Shown in pieces: positions 1 through 10,859 of a stretch of 64,000 nucleotides of DNA; within the stretch, counting starts at the first letter, position 1; every line of letters starts with the position of its first letter. The position numbers and the translations under genes are program-made. This DNA is from Okapia johnstoni. Its lineage: Eukaryota; Chordata; Mammalia; Artiodactyla; Giraffidae. The notes beneath the pieces were generated by a model that saw only the letters and a program-made list of their open reading frames with translations, was not told where the DNA came from and ran no database searches. The stretch covers positions 118,818,501 through 118,882,500 of the forward strand of contig CM044308.1 of NCBI GenBank assembly GCA_024291935.2. The letters run 5' to 3'.

Positions 1-402
1 CACATTAGCCAAAAAGTATAAACAATCCAGATGTCTGTCAGTTGATAAATAGAATGTGGTTATAATGGAATATTATTTGGTCATAAATAATTGAAGTTCT
101 GATAAATACTATAACCTGATGAACTTTGAAAACATTATGCTAGTTAAAAAACACAGCTATAAAAGGCCAAAAATTTGTGATTCTATTTGTATGAAATATC
201 CATAATAGGTAAATTCATGGAGACAGAAAGGGCATTAGTGGTTGCCTAGGGTTGGGAGATTGAGAAGTTGGGGAATGACAGGTAATGTATAAAGGTATTT
301 TAGTTTGGGGCTGATAAAAATATTCTAAAATTAAGTATGCTACTAGCTGCACAACTCTGTAAATACACTAGAAACCATTGAATTATACAGTCGTGAACTT
401 AA
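1..402 (+). mobile_element. old L1 (L1M-type) 3' end, sense
   Basis: The segment starts in the last part of ORF2 (atggaatattattt, giving M-E-Y-Y) and runs into the 3' UTR typical of old mammalian L1, with recognisable phrases such as acagaaagg...ttagtggttgcc and gcacaactctgtaaata. The left end is cut by the window. Confidence 0.75.
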
Positions 403-530
403 AAATCCCCTTGTATCCTTGTAACCTCCCCATACCCGGGGCACCAAAACCTCTAATATGGTTTATGTCACTGTTGTTTCTGCCTTTTTGGAATTTCAAA
501 AAATGGGATATATAATATTTATCTATCTAC

Positions 531-675
531 CTGGCTGCCCTGGGTCTTAGTTGCGGCATGTAGAATCTTTAGTTGCGGCATGTATGTAGAATCTAGTTTC
601 TTGGCCAGAGATCAAACTCAGGCCCCCTGCACTGGGAGCATGGAGACTTAGCAACTGGACCAACAAGGAAGTCCT
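531..675 (-). mobile_element. CHR-type (tRNA-Glu) SINE, antisense, partial
   Basis: The reverse complement of the CHR body: ggctgccctgggtcttagttg at the left and an A/B-box head at the right ending caaggaagtcct. It is internally deleted compared with full-length copies of about 300 bp. Confidence 0.75.
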
Positions 676-967
676 GTGATACATAACATTTATATGTGCT
701 TGGTTTCTTTCACTTCACATAATACTTTTGAGAATCACGTCTGTTGTTGTGTTTCAGTTCAGTTCATGCCTTTTTCACATTTCTCAGTAATATCCCATTG
801 TCTGGATATACTTTAACTTTTCCTTTCATCAGTGAAGGATATTTGGATTATTTCCAGTTTTGTCTCTCATGCATAAAGCTCCTCTGAGTAGTTGCTTTTG
901 TATATGTATGTTTTTTTTCTCTTGCATCAGTATTTAGAGTGAGATTACTGGGTCCTCTAGTAAGTGT

Positions 968-1180
968 GGGCTTCCCAGGTGGCGCTGGTGGTAAAGAACC
1001 CTCCTGCCTGTGCGTGAGTGGATTTGATCCTTGGGTTGGGAAGATCCTTTAGAGGAGAGCATGGAGTGGGAACCTACTCCAGTATTCTTGCCTGGAGAAT
1101 TCCACGGACAGAAGAGCCTGGTGGGCAACCGTCCAGAGAGTTGCAAAGAGTCATACATGACTTAATGACTTAGCACACAC
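968..1180 (+). mobile_element. Bov-tA SINE, sense
   Basis: It begins gggcttcccaggtgg, has a B-box-like gatttgatccttggg, the central block ctccagtattcttgcctgg and the BovB-like tail tgcaaagagtcatacatgac. It is diverged and sits inside an antisense L1M. Confidence 0.9.
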
Positions 1181-1485
1181 ATAGTCGGTGTCGGTTTAAC
1201 TTTGTAAGAAAATGCTAAATTGGAATTCCAAAGTGGCTATTCTGATTTTCATTCCCACTGGCAGTGTTCCAGTTTTCCTAATGATTAATAATATTGATCA
1301 TCTTTTCTTGTGATTATTTGCCTTTTTATTGTTTTAATAAAATTGTCTCTTTAAATCTTTTGCCCATTTTTAGTGGTGTTTTTATTATTGAGGTGTAAGA
1401 GTCCTTATATATTCTAGATAAAATCCCTCCTTTAGATATATGTGTGTATATGTATATAAAATATGTACAAAGATGTGTTCCTTCA

Positions 1486-2545
1486 TGTGACTTACCCTAA
1501 TGGGCTTTGAAGAAGAAAGACTTTACATTTTAGAGCAGCTTTAGGTTCATAGCAAAATTGAGCAGAAGGTACATATATTTCTCTTATACGCTCCTGACTC
1601 TATACACACTTTTTCTCCCTGATTATCAACATTCTCTCAGAGAGAGTACAGGTTTTTCAAAAGTTTTTACCTTTCAATTTTAATTCACTTTTATTTACCA
1701 ATTTGCTGAATTTTGTGTTTCTTTTTTTCTTTTACAGGTTGTGATTTTGGTGTTTCTTTATTCATTCAGTTTTTTTCCTAGGTTTCCTTGTGATTTTTGT
1801 CCTTGAACCATGAATTATTTAGAAGGATGTTGTTCTCTTTTTAAATTTTGAGAGATTTTCCTGATACCTTTGTATTATTAATTTCTAATTCAATCCCATT
1901 GTTATTAGAAGACATAGTTTATGTGATTCTTGTCCTTTTAAGTGTTCTGAGATAGGTTTTATGTCTCAGAATATTGTCTGTCTTGTTCCTTTCTTCTATA
2001 TCCTTATGTATTGTCTTTCTGCTTATTCTGTCAGTTATAGGAGTTGGTTGTTGAAATCTTCCACTCTTAGTGAATTCTTGTAATTTTATGAGTTTTTGCT
2101 TTATGTGTTTTGCCATTCTGTTATTGGGAGCAAAACATTTAGGATAGTAAAGTCTTCTTTATGTATAGATATGTTTTTAATGAAGTCCTTGGTAATATTT
2201 CTTGCTCTGAAACACTCCTGCTTTCTTTTGAGTAGTTTTGGCATGGTATATCTCTTATGGTCTTTTTACTTTTAACCTTTGATTTTCTTTATACACGAAA
2301 TGCATTTCTTGTAGGCAGCATGTAATTGAGTCTTGCTTTTTAATCCAATATTGTATCCTGATTATCATTGTATTTTAGACCATTTTGTTTAATGTGTGTA
2401 TTATGGGATTTAAATCATAAAATAATTCCATTTTATCTCCTGTGTTGTATCTCTTAAACTATGTCTTTTTGTCTTGTTTTATTTTTTAGTGCTTCTTTAT
2501 GATTCATAGTATTTATCTTTAATTCATCACAGCCTACCTTCAAGT
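1486..2545 (-). mobile_element. old L1M, antisense 3' UTR plus ORF2 N-terminal region
   Basis: 1500-1650 resembles the L1M 3' UTR (gagcagctttaggttcatag). 1660-2545 resembles the antisense endonuclease-to-RT region (attcttgtccttttaag, gttgttgaaatcttccac). It is heavily diverged with no useful ORF. Confidence 0.6.
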
Positions 2546-2561
2546 AATATTATACCATTTC

Positions 2562-2955
2562 ATGTATTATAAAAAATCGGAAATACTTAACAACAATAGC
2601 AAAACAAACCCATTGTGACTGAACAATGGGCAAAGATTTTGAATAGATGTTTCTCCAAAGAAGATATACCGATGGCTTATAAGCACATGATGCTCAGCAT
2701 CATCATTAGGGAAATGCAAATCAAAACCACAAAAAGAGAACACTTCACATCCATTATATAACACCCATTATAATGGCTAGAAAAAAGAAGAAAAGCCCCA
2801 CAGAAAATGAAGTATCGGTGAGGGTGGAGTTGGAAAAAATTGGAATCCATGTGCTTTGCTAGTGCAGCCACTGTGAAAAATGGTATGGTGCTTTCTCAGA
2901 AATGTTGATTTGTGAAGGATTTTTTTATTACTAAAGGAATAAAATTCATAGATAT
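2562..2955 (+). mobile_element. old L1 ORF2 C-terminal fragment, sense
   Basis: Sense ORF2 phrases are clear: caatgggcaaagattttgaa, gaaatgcaaatcaaaaccac and gtgcagccactgtgaaaaat. The reading frame is broken. Confidence 0.72.
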
Positions 2956-2970
2956 ATTTGTTTTAATAGA

Positions 2971-4412
2971 CTTTTTTTTTTTTTTTTAAATTGGGGCTTC
3001 CCTGATAGCTCAGTTGGTAAAGAATCCGCCTGCAATGTGGGAGACCTGGGTTTGATCCCTGGGTTGGGATGATCCCCTGGGGAAGGGAAAGGCTGCCTAC
3101 TCCAGTATTCTGGCCTGGAGAATTTCATGAACTGTATAGTCCGTGGGGTCGCAATAATTAATTGTGATTGGAGGCTAATTACTTTACAGTATTGTGGGTT
3201 TTGCCATACATTGACCTGAATCAGCTACGGGTGTGCATGTGTCCCCCATCCTGAACCCCCCTCCCATCCCCATCACATCCCTCTGGGTTGTCCCAGTGCA
3301 CCAGCTTTGAGTGCCCTGTTTCATGCATTGAACTTGGACTGGTCATCTGTTTCACATATGGTAATATACATGTTTCAGTGCTATTCTCTCAAATCATCCT
3401 GCCCTCGCCTTCTCCCACAGGGTCCAAAAGTCTGTTCTTTATATCTTTGTCTCTTTTGCTCTCTTGCATATAGGGTCATCGTTACCATCTTTCTAAATTC
3501 CATATATATGTGTTAATATTCTGTATCGGTGTTTTTCTTTCTGACTTAACTTCACTCTGTATAATCTCCAGTTTCATCCACCTCATTAGAACTGATTCAA
3601 ATGTGTTCTTTTTAATAGCTGAGTAATATTCCATTGTGTACATGTACCACAACTTTCTTATCCATTCGTCTGCCGATGGATATCTAGGTTGCTTCCATGT
3701 CCTATCTATTGTAAACAGTGCTGTGATGAACATTGGAGTACACGTGTCTCTTTCAATTCCGGTTTCCTCAGTGTGTATGCCCAGCAGTGGGATTGTTGGG
3801 TCATATGGCAGTTCTGTTTTTAGTTTTTTAAGGAATCTCCACACTGTTCTCCATAGTGGCTCTACTAATTTGCATTCCCACCAATAGTGTAAGAGGGTTC
3901 CCTTTTTTCCACACCCTCTCCAGCATTTATTGCTTGTAGACTTTTGGATAGCAGCCATTCTGATGGGCGTGAAATGGTACCTCATTGTGGTTTTGATTTG
4001 CATTTCTCTGATAATGAGTGATGTTGAGCATATTTTCATGTGTTTGTTAGCCATCTGTATGTCTTCTTTGGAGAAATGTCTGTTTAGTTCTTTGGCCTAT
4101 ATTTTGATTGGGTCGTTTATTTTTCTGGTATTGAGCTGTGTGAGCTGTTTGTGTATTTTTGAGACTAATTCTTTATCAGTTGTTTCATTTGCTATTATTT
4201 TCTCTCACTCTGAAGGCTGTCTTTTCATCTTGCTTATAGTTTCCTTCATTGTGCAAAAGCTTTTAAGTTTAATTAGGTCCCATTTGTTTATTTTTGCTTT
4301 TATTTCCATTACTCTGGGAGGTGGGTCATAGAGGATCTTGCTGTGATTTATGTCAGAGAGTGTTTTGCCTATGTTTTCCTCTAGGAGTTTTACAGTTTCT
4401 GGTATTACATTT
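2971..4412 (-). mobile_element. young bovine-type L1, antisense, 5'-truncated, with a SINE in its tail
   Basis: A poly-T run at 2972-2987 marks the reversed poly-A. From 3155 the ruminant L1 3' UTR follows (ggaggctaattactttacag), then the antisense ORF2 C-terminus. The minus strand at 3482-4054 stays open for 190 codons and contains the ORF2p C-terminal Cys/Trp-rich block ([25 protein letters not shown]). It ends upstream of the RT domain, so the copy is dead. The Bov-tA at 2994-3154 landed in its 3' end and is younger. Confidence 0.85.
2994..3154 (+). mobile_element. Bov-tA SINE, sense, within L1 3' end
   Basis: It begins gggcttccctgatagctcag, with B-box gggtttgatccctggg, and ends near gtggggtcgcaa, with the tail cut short. 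It interrupts the poly-T and 3' UTR of an antisense L1. Confidence 0.88.
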
Positions 4413-5054
4413 TATTTTTTAAGAGCAATTTCAGGCTTACAGAAACATTGAACAGAAAATGTAGAGAATACCCACATAGTCTATGAAATTAGAGTTCCTG
4501 TTGCTCCACATCCTCACGAGCATTGATGTTGTCAGTGTTCTGCTACCTGTGTTACGGTATTTCTTTGTTGAATTTGTTTTCCCTAATAACATGTGATGGG
4601 ACACTTCTTTTCATATGCTTATTTGCCATCTATATGTCTTCTTTGGTGAGGTATCTGTCAGGTCTTTAGCCCAGGTTGTTTATTTTCTTGTTGAGTTTTA
4701 AAAGTTACTTGCATATTTCAGATAATTGTGTGTATATATATTTCTTCAGTCTTTTTTCCCCTTTTGTGTTTCTATTACTTTCTATTGCTGCCTCTTCATG
4801 TTTACTAATCTTTTTTTTTTTTTGCAGTATCTAATGTATTGTTAATCTATTCTAGTATATTTTTCATCTCAGACACAGCATTTTTCATTTTTAGGAGTTG
4901 TGTGTGTGTTTGTATGCTTCTTTATAGAGAGATCTCCCATTTTTTTTTTTTAACATGTTCACTTTCTCTTTTACCTTCTTGTGTAAATGGAGTATGTTTA
5001 TCATAGCATTTAGATGTCAGTCTATCCTATGGAAAGCTATACTGTGTTTGTAGG
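4413..5054 (-). mobile_element. old L1M fragments, antisense
   Basis: 4420-4735 matches the antisense L1M 3' UTR and ORF2 end (gagcaatttcaggcttacag, gtcttctttggtgaggtatc). 4740-5054 is T-rich and resembles more internal antisense L1, with poly-T runs at 4810 and 4940. The family is unresolved. Confidence 0.5.
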
Positions 5055-6171
5055 TTGGAAGAATTAAAATTGTTAAAATGACCAAGCTACTCAGACCAAT
5101 CTATGGATTCAGTGCACTCCTTGTGAAAATGTCAATGACATTTTTCACAGAACTAGGACAAATAACTTTAAAATTTACATGGAAACACCAAAGACCTCGA
5201 ATAGCCAAAACAATCTTGAGAAAGAATGGAGCTGGAGGTATAACATTTGCAGATTTCAGACTATACTGCAAAGCTTCAGTAATCTAAACAATATGGTACT
5301 GGCAGAAAAACAGACATAAATCAATGGGACAGAATAAAGAGCCCAGAAATAAACCCATGCAGTTTTAGTCAATTAATAGATGACACAGGAGGCAAGTATA
5401 TACAATGGAGTAGAGACAATGTCTTCAATAAGTGACACTGGGAAAACTGGACAGCTACATGTCCAGAGTGAAATTAGAACATTTTCATGTACCATATACA
5501 AAAATAAGGTCAAAATGGATTAAAGACCTAGATAGAAGACCAGAAACCATAAACACTCTTTGACATAAATTGTAGCAATATTTTTTGTTTGAATCTGTCT
5601 TCACAAGTAAAGGAAATTAAAGCAAAAATAAACAAATGGGACCTAATTAAACTTAAAGGCTTTTGCACAGCAAAGGAAACAATTGACAAAATGACAAGTC
5701 TACTGAAGGGCAGAAGATGCAGTGTTATGACTGATTCATATCCAAAATATATAAACAGCTCATACAACTCAACATCAAATAAAACAACTCATTTAACAAA
5801 ATGGGCAGAAGATCTAAATAGACATTTTCCCATAGAAGCTGTACAGATGGCCAACAAATGCATGGAAAGATATTCAGTGTTATTAATCTTCAGAAATGCA
5901 AATCAGAACTTCACGCCTCTCAGAATGACTGTCACCAAAAAGGCCACAAACAACAAATGTTGGTGAGAATGTGGAGAAGGGGGAACTCTTGTACCCTGAT
6001 GGTGAAATATAAATTGTTGTGGCCACATGGAAAATAGTATGGAGGTTTCTGAAAAAACTAACAATAGAACTACTGTATGATCCAACAATTCCACTTCTGT
6101 GTATATATGCAGAAAGAAAAAAAGCAGAAGCACTAATTAAAAAAGATACATGTACCCTATTGTTCACAGTA

Positions 6172-6758
6172 TTGTTGTTCAGTCGCTCAGTTGTGTCCAA
6201 TTCTTTGAGACTCCATGGACTGCAACATACCAGGCTTTGCTGTCCTTTACTATCTCCCAGAGTTTGCTCAAACTCATGTCCATTGAGTCGGTGATGCCAT
6301 CCAACCATCTCATCCTGTCATTGCCTTCTCCTCCTGCCCTCAATCATTGCCACCATCAGGGTCTTTTCCAGTGAGTTGGCTCTTCGCATCAGGTTGCCAA
6401 AGTATTGGTGCTTCAGCTTCAGCATCAGTCCTTCCAAAGAATATTCAGGACTGATTTCCTTTGGATTGACTGGTTTGATCTCCTTGCGGTCCAAGGGACT
6501 CTCAAGAGTCTTCTCCAACACCACAGTTCAAAAGCATCAATTCTTTGGTGCTCAGCCTTCTTTATGGCCCAACTCTCACATCCATACATGACCATTGGAA
6601 AGACCACAGATTTGACTAGATGGACCTTTGCCAGCAAAGTGATGTCTCTGCTTTTTAATATACTGTCTAGATTTTTCTTCCAAGGAGCAAGCGTGTTTTA
6701 CTTTCATGGCTGTAGTCACTGTCTGCAGTGATTTTGGAGCACCCCAAAATAAAGTCTG
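6172..6758 (-). mobile_element. BovB (RTE) LINE 3' portion, antisense, inside L1
   Basis: It begins ttgttgttcagtcgctcag, the reverse complement of the BovB 3' end, and carries the C-terminal ORF2 region. The minus strand reads [15 protein letters not shown] and [16 protein letters not shown] sequence. It is 5'-truncated at about 590 bp and splits a sense L1. Confidence 0.88.
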
Positions 6759-7208
6759 TTTATAGTAGCCAAGATATAGAAGCAATCTAAGTGTCCATCA
6801 ACAGATGAATGGATAAGGAAGATGTATACCCACATATACACACACAATAAAATTTTGCCATTTGGATGGTTGGACTTGGAGGGTTTTATGCTTAGTGATT
6901 TAAGTCAGGAAAATAAGTCATACAGAAATATTGTATGATATCACTTATATGTGGAATCTAAAAAATGCAGTACACTAGTAAATGTAACAGAAAAGAAGTA
7001 GACTTTTAAGGAACAAACTAGTGGTTACCAATGGGGGAAAGGAAGGGGGGAGGGGCAAGATAGGGTTAGGGGACTAAGAGTTATAAACTATTAGGTATAA
7101 AATAAGCTACAAGGAGATACAAACCGCTGTATAAAAATTAGATAACAGTGTCTTACTGAATAGCACAGGGAACTATATTCAGTATCTTGTAAAAGAGTAT
7201 TTGTATAT

Positions 7209-7253
7209 GGGGTCACAAAGAGTTGGACGTAACTGAGCATCTGAACAACAACA
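7209..7253 (+). mobile_element. 5'-truncated Bov-tA/BOV-A2 tail in L1 3' UTR
   Basis: Only the BovB-like tail is present (ggggtcacaaagagttggac ... aactgag) followed by an ACAACAA tail. It is a very short insertion in the L1 3' UTR. Confidence 0.75.
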
Positions 7254-7496
7254 ATGTGTGTATCTATGTATGCATATATAATTGAATCACTTTGCTGTAC
7301 ACCGGAAACTAACATTTCAATTAAAAATAAATACGCCACAAGGATATATGGTACAGCATGGGCAATATAGCCAATATTTTATAATAACTATAAATGGAGT
7401 ATAGCTTTTAAAAATCGTGAATTACTATATTGTGACTCACTATGTTATATTCCTGAAACATGTAATATTGTAAATCAGCTACATGTCATTAAAGAA

Positions 7497-7712
7497 ATGT
7501 CAATCTGTTCTGTCAATTGATTGCTGTTCTAATTATGAATCAGATTTTCTTGCCTTTGCTTGCTTTGGAACATTCCATTGGATGCCACACTTTGTGAATT
7601 TTATTTTGCTCAGCGCTGATATTTTGTATTCCTTTAAATATTTCTGGGCTTGATTCTGGAATGTAGTCAAATTACTCAGTTTTTGTTCGATATGTCTGAA
7701 ACAGCGTTCAGT
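7497..7712 (-). mobile_element. old L1 (L1ME-like) fragment, antisense
   Basis: ccattggatgccacactttg followed by tcctttaaatatttctggg resembles an old antisense L1 segment seen again near 63480. Low certainty on subfamily. Confidence 0.45.
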
Positions 7713-7850
7713 CTAAGGCAGGAGTGTGCTAACATTTTCTTAAAGGGTCAGCAAGAAAATATTTTAAGCTTGTGGGTTTTTTATTTGTAAATAAAGAAAA
7801 ATAAATTGGGATTGGATTTTGTTTGTAGAATAGTTTATATGTTAATGTGT
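7713..7850 (+). mobile_element. MER58-like hAT non-autonomous DNA transposon remnant
   Basis: aaggcaggagtgtgctaaca, then ttaaagggtcagcaagaaaa and atattttaagcttgtgggt, is a diverged match to the MER element whose end reads gtcagcaaac...aaagggcc. A second copy lies at 58268. The family name is tentative. Confidence 0.5.
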
Positions 7851-8422
7851 CTTTGGAGAAGTTGAATATCGGATCATTTAAAAGGTGCAAGCATTTTTAG
7901 TTATTGTAGTTTTAATTGTGCTTTCTTCTCTCTGGTACTAGATGTAGTAGAAAAAGAAAATGATAAAAACACCAAGGGATTCTTTTTTCCTTTTGATTTC
8001 ATGAATAGGTAAAGGAGGCTTGAACTTTCTCTCTCGCCTTACTATTGTCAAGACATTACTATGATTCTTGCCTTTTAGAGAATGGCATTTTCCCCCTCTT
8101 TGCCTGTGATGCTTTTAATCTTAAAAAACGAGGATTGGGCCTCAGTTGTTATCATTTGAATATCTTCTTGGCACCTTCTGTTTAACCTAGTTTTCACTGA
8201 GATTTTCCCTCTTGTCATTTTTAGTCTGTCTTTCAGTTTTTAAGTATATGTATGTTCCCTTTGGGAATATTTTGGAATTTCCATTATTTCACTTGTGGAA
8301 ATGGAAAGAATCTAATTTGAGGCCAGGTGAATTTATATAGCTTCACAGTTAACAGCAACAAACAGACACACAGACTAATCAGAATTCTCAAATTTTATAA
8401 TACAAAAATGGAAAGTACAGCT
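7851..8422. other. intronic sequence, no recognised gene or repeat
   Basis: AT-rich sequence with no open frame of note and no repeat that I recognise. Confidence 0.5.
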
Positions 8423-8426
8423 ATGT

Positions 8427-8469
<43 letters not shown>
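8423..8469. repeat. (TG)n microsatellite
   Basis: About 23 TG units with one early TA interruption (tgtgtatgtgtg). It is long enough to be length-variable between individuals. An ORF across it (CVCVCV) is an artefact. Confidence 0.97.
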
Positions 8470-8474
<5 letters not shown>

Positions 8475-8680
8475 GAGTGAAAAGCACAAAATTTAGAAGA
8501 CTGGCTACCTAGTAGTTGGTGAGTGACAGGGTTTAGGATGTATGAATCTGTGTCAGTAAATGGAAACTATTGGTAATGTTTTACTTCTTATCTTGGGTGA
8601 TGGGTTAATAGGTATTATATTATTAAAATATAAAAATGAAGTCCAAGCATTTAATGTTAAAGTGAACCAAGGATTGAAAA

Positions 8681-8870
8681 AGTGAAAGTGTTAGTTGCTC
8701 AGTTGTGTCCGACTCTTTGTGACTCCGTGGACTGTAGCCTGCCAGGCTCCTCTGTCCATGGAATTCTCTAGGCAGAAATACTGGAGTGGGTTGCCAGTCC
8801 CTTCTCCAGGGATCTTTCCTACCCAGAGATCGAACCTGGGTCTCCTGCATTGCAGGCAGTTTCTTTTAAC
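8681..8870 (-). mobile_element. Bov-tA SINE, antisense
   Basis: agttgctcagttgtgtccga at the left (tail) and cgaacctgggtctcctgcat (reversed B-box region) at the right. The head is truncated near 8870. Confidence 0.9.
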
Positions 8871-9063
8871 AGTATTAAGTCACTTCTGCATTTTTAAAGT
8901 AGTGTATTTATATATGTTTTCTCTAACCAGAATATGACTGTGGCTAATATCTGTGATTGATATTTTTATTCATATGTTGAATAGGCCACTGTAGTATGAT
9001 TTCAAGTTCATTTTCTAATCTATTATATTTTTATAGTCTTTCAAGTGTAAATGATATCCTCCT
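8871..9063. other. intronic sequence, nothing recognised
   Basis: AT-rich spacer between a Bov-tA and an antisense L1. Confidence 0.45.
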
Positions 9064-9940
9064 TTAAAAATCTTTTTTAAATTGAAGCATAATTGATTTA
9101 CAATATTGTGTTAGCTTCTGGTATACAGCAAGGTGATTCAGTTATATATATGTATATATCCATATTCTTTTTGTCAGATTATTTTTCATTATAGTTTATT
9201 ACATAATATTGAATATAGTTCCCAGTGCTATACAGTAGTACCTTATTATTTATCTGTTTTACATATAACAGTTTGTATCTGCTAATCCCAAACTCCTAAT
9301 TTATTCCCCATTTCTCTTTCCTCTTTAGTAGTTGTAAGTTTGTTTTCAATGTCTGTGAGTCTGTTTTATCTTTTATGTAAGTTCATTTGTATCATTTTTT
9401 GTGATTCTGCATATAAGTGATATCATACGGTGTTTGTCTTTCTCTGTCTGACTTTGATTAATATAATCTCGAGATCCATGTTGCTGCAGATGGCATTATT
9501 TCGTTCTTTTTTTTATGGCTGAGTAATATTCTTGTGTGTGTGTGTGCGCGCACCCACGCATCTTCTTTTCCCATTCATCTGTTGATGCACATTTCGGTTG
9601 GTTCCATGTCTTGAATATTGTAAAATACTGCTGCTGTGAACATGGGAGTGTTTGTATCTTTTGAATTATAGTTTTCTCTGAATGTATGCTCAGGAGTAGG
9701 ATTGCTGAATCATATGGCAACTCTATTTTTAGTTTTTTGAGGAACCTCCACACTGTTTTCCATAGTGGACTTGGCAAATCTTGCGTATGATTTGAGGGAG
9801 TATTCTAACTTCATTGATTCACAAGTGGGTGTCCAGCTTTCCCAGTACCCTGAAGAGATTTGTCTGTTTTCTGTTGTATACTCTTATCTCTTTTGTCAAA
9901 GACTAGTTGACTGTAGGCATCAAGAATGTCTTTCCTTATC
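9064..9940 (-). mobile_element. artiodactyl L1, antisense 3' UTR and ORF2 C-terminus
   Basis: The 3' UTR phrase tacaatattgtgttagcttc at 9100 leads into antisense ORF2. The minus strand at 9496-9777 reads [20 protein letters not shown], the usual ORF2p C-terminal block, with later frame breaks. It continues to about 9940 (caaagactagttgactgtag). Confidence 0.78.
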
Positions 9941-10528
9941 CTATCTCACCAGGACAAATGAAGTAAGCTGTAATTTTTTCGTTTTTTTTGGAAAATTGCA
10001 CTGAAAAAGTGCCTAAAATGAGCAGTTGTGAAGAGGATTCCCCATGAGCTCCATTCCACCATTGGCAGGATAGAAAAAGTGGCTCTAGAATTCTGGTGTC
10101 TTCTCCCATCTCCCTTTCTCTCCCTCTCATGCTACATTCCGAGTGTTGCTATGGGAACTTCCTTATATCTTTTATCCTTATTGACCTTAGTCACCATAAG
10201 AAGCCTAAAGATTATCTCTCATCCTTACAGTCTCCTCCATATATTCAGTTGCCAAACTTTTGGAATCTCTCTATGGATTCCCTTGCCCCCCCTGCCCCCA
10301 CTACTCACCCCAACTCCTGAAGCCTTTTGACTTCAGTCCTCTGGAAGTCACTGTTGTCTGCAAAATCCCCTGTATACTCAACCTCTATTGTGATGTTCTT
10401 TTCCTTTCCCCTTGTTGCAGTTTTTCTAAGTTACTGACTTTCAGTTTTTGATGGCTAGATTTCTTTTTTAATCTCGTGGTTTTCTGTTTTTTAAGATCTG
10501 CTTTCTCTGAAGCCTACTCCCTAACTAT
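9941..10528. other. unassigned, pyrimidine-rich sequence
   Basis: C/T-rich blocks (tctcccatctccctttctctc) with three overlapping short ORFs that show no recognisable domain. It may belong to an old antisense L1 that continues beyond 10860, but I cannot show this. Confidence 0.35.
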
Positions 10529-10697
10529 GCATGAGTGCTTAGTCATGTCCAACTCTTTGTGACCCTATGGCAAGAAAGAATGCTGGAGTGGGTTGCCATT
10601 TCCTCCTCCAGGGGGATCTTCCTGACCCAGGGGTTGAACCTGAGTCTCCTGTAGCTCCTGCATTGGCAGGCAGATTTGTTACCACTAAGCCATCTGG
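10529..10697 (-). mobile_element. Bov-tA SINE, antisense (left arm of an inverted pair)
   Basis: gcttagtcatgtccaactct at the left and attggcaggcagatttgtta ccactaag at the right. It abuts an oppositely oriented copy at 10698. Confidence 0.88.
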
Positions 10698-10859
10698 TGA
10701 ATCTGCCTGCAGTGCAGGAGACCTGGGTTTGATCCCTGGGTCAAAAGACCCCCTGAAGAAGGGAATGACTACTCACTCCAGTATTCTTGCCTGGAGAGTT
10801 CCATGGACAGAGGACCCTGGCAGGCTATAGTCGGTAGGGTCACAAAGAGTCAGACACTT
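10698..10859 (+). mobile_element. Bov-tA SINE, sense (right arm of an inverted pair)
   Basis: gaatctgcctgcagtgcagg, B-box gggtttgatccctggg, ctccagtattcttgcctgg and a shortened tail cacaaagagtcagacac. It is head-to-head with the copy at 10529. Confidence 0.88.

Larger units (their letters stand above)
403..1485 (-). mobile_element. old L1M fragment, antisense, broken by two SINEs
   Basis: Antisense 3' UTR and ORF2 C-terminal phrases are visible (ttctttcacttcacataata, cattcccactggcagtg, tcttttgcccattttt). It is interrupted by a CHR SINE at 531-675 and a Bov-tA at 968-1180. Confidence 0.68.
5055..7496 (+). mobile_element. artiodactyl L1, sense, ORF2 second half to 3' end, broken by BovB
   Basis: ORF2 post-RT sequence starts at about 5055. 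Frames at 5078-5287 and 5589-5966 include [16 protein letters not shown] and [20 protein letters not shown]. After the BovB at 6172-6758 it resumes with tagtagccaagatatagaag and runs through a 3' UTR (gctgtacaccggaaactaac) to about 7496. A BOV-A2 tail piece sits at 7209. There are several stops and frameshifts, so it is inactive. Confidence 0.82.

Noticed and set aside
3930..4331. 133-codon plus ORF with hydrophobic stretches, like a membrane protein
   Set aside because: It is the complement of L1 ORF2, whose A-rich sense strand gives Phe/Leu/Ile-rich antisense frames.
8327..8512. ORF with a long Cys-Val run
   Set aside because: It is the TG microsatellite read in frame.
10028..10451. Three overlapping ORFs in a pyrimidine-rich stretch
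   Set aside because: Low complexity, overlapping frames, no splice signals or domain.
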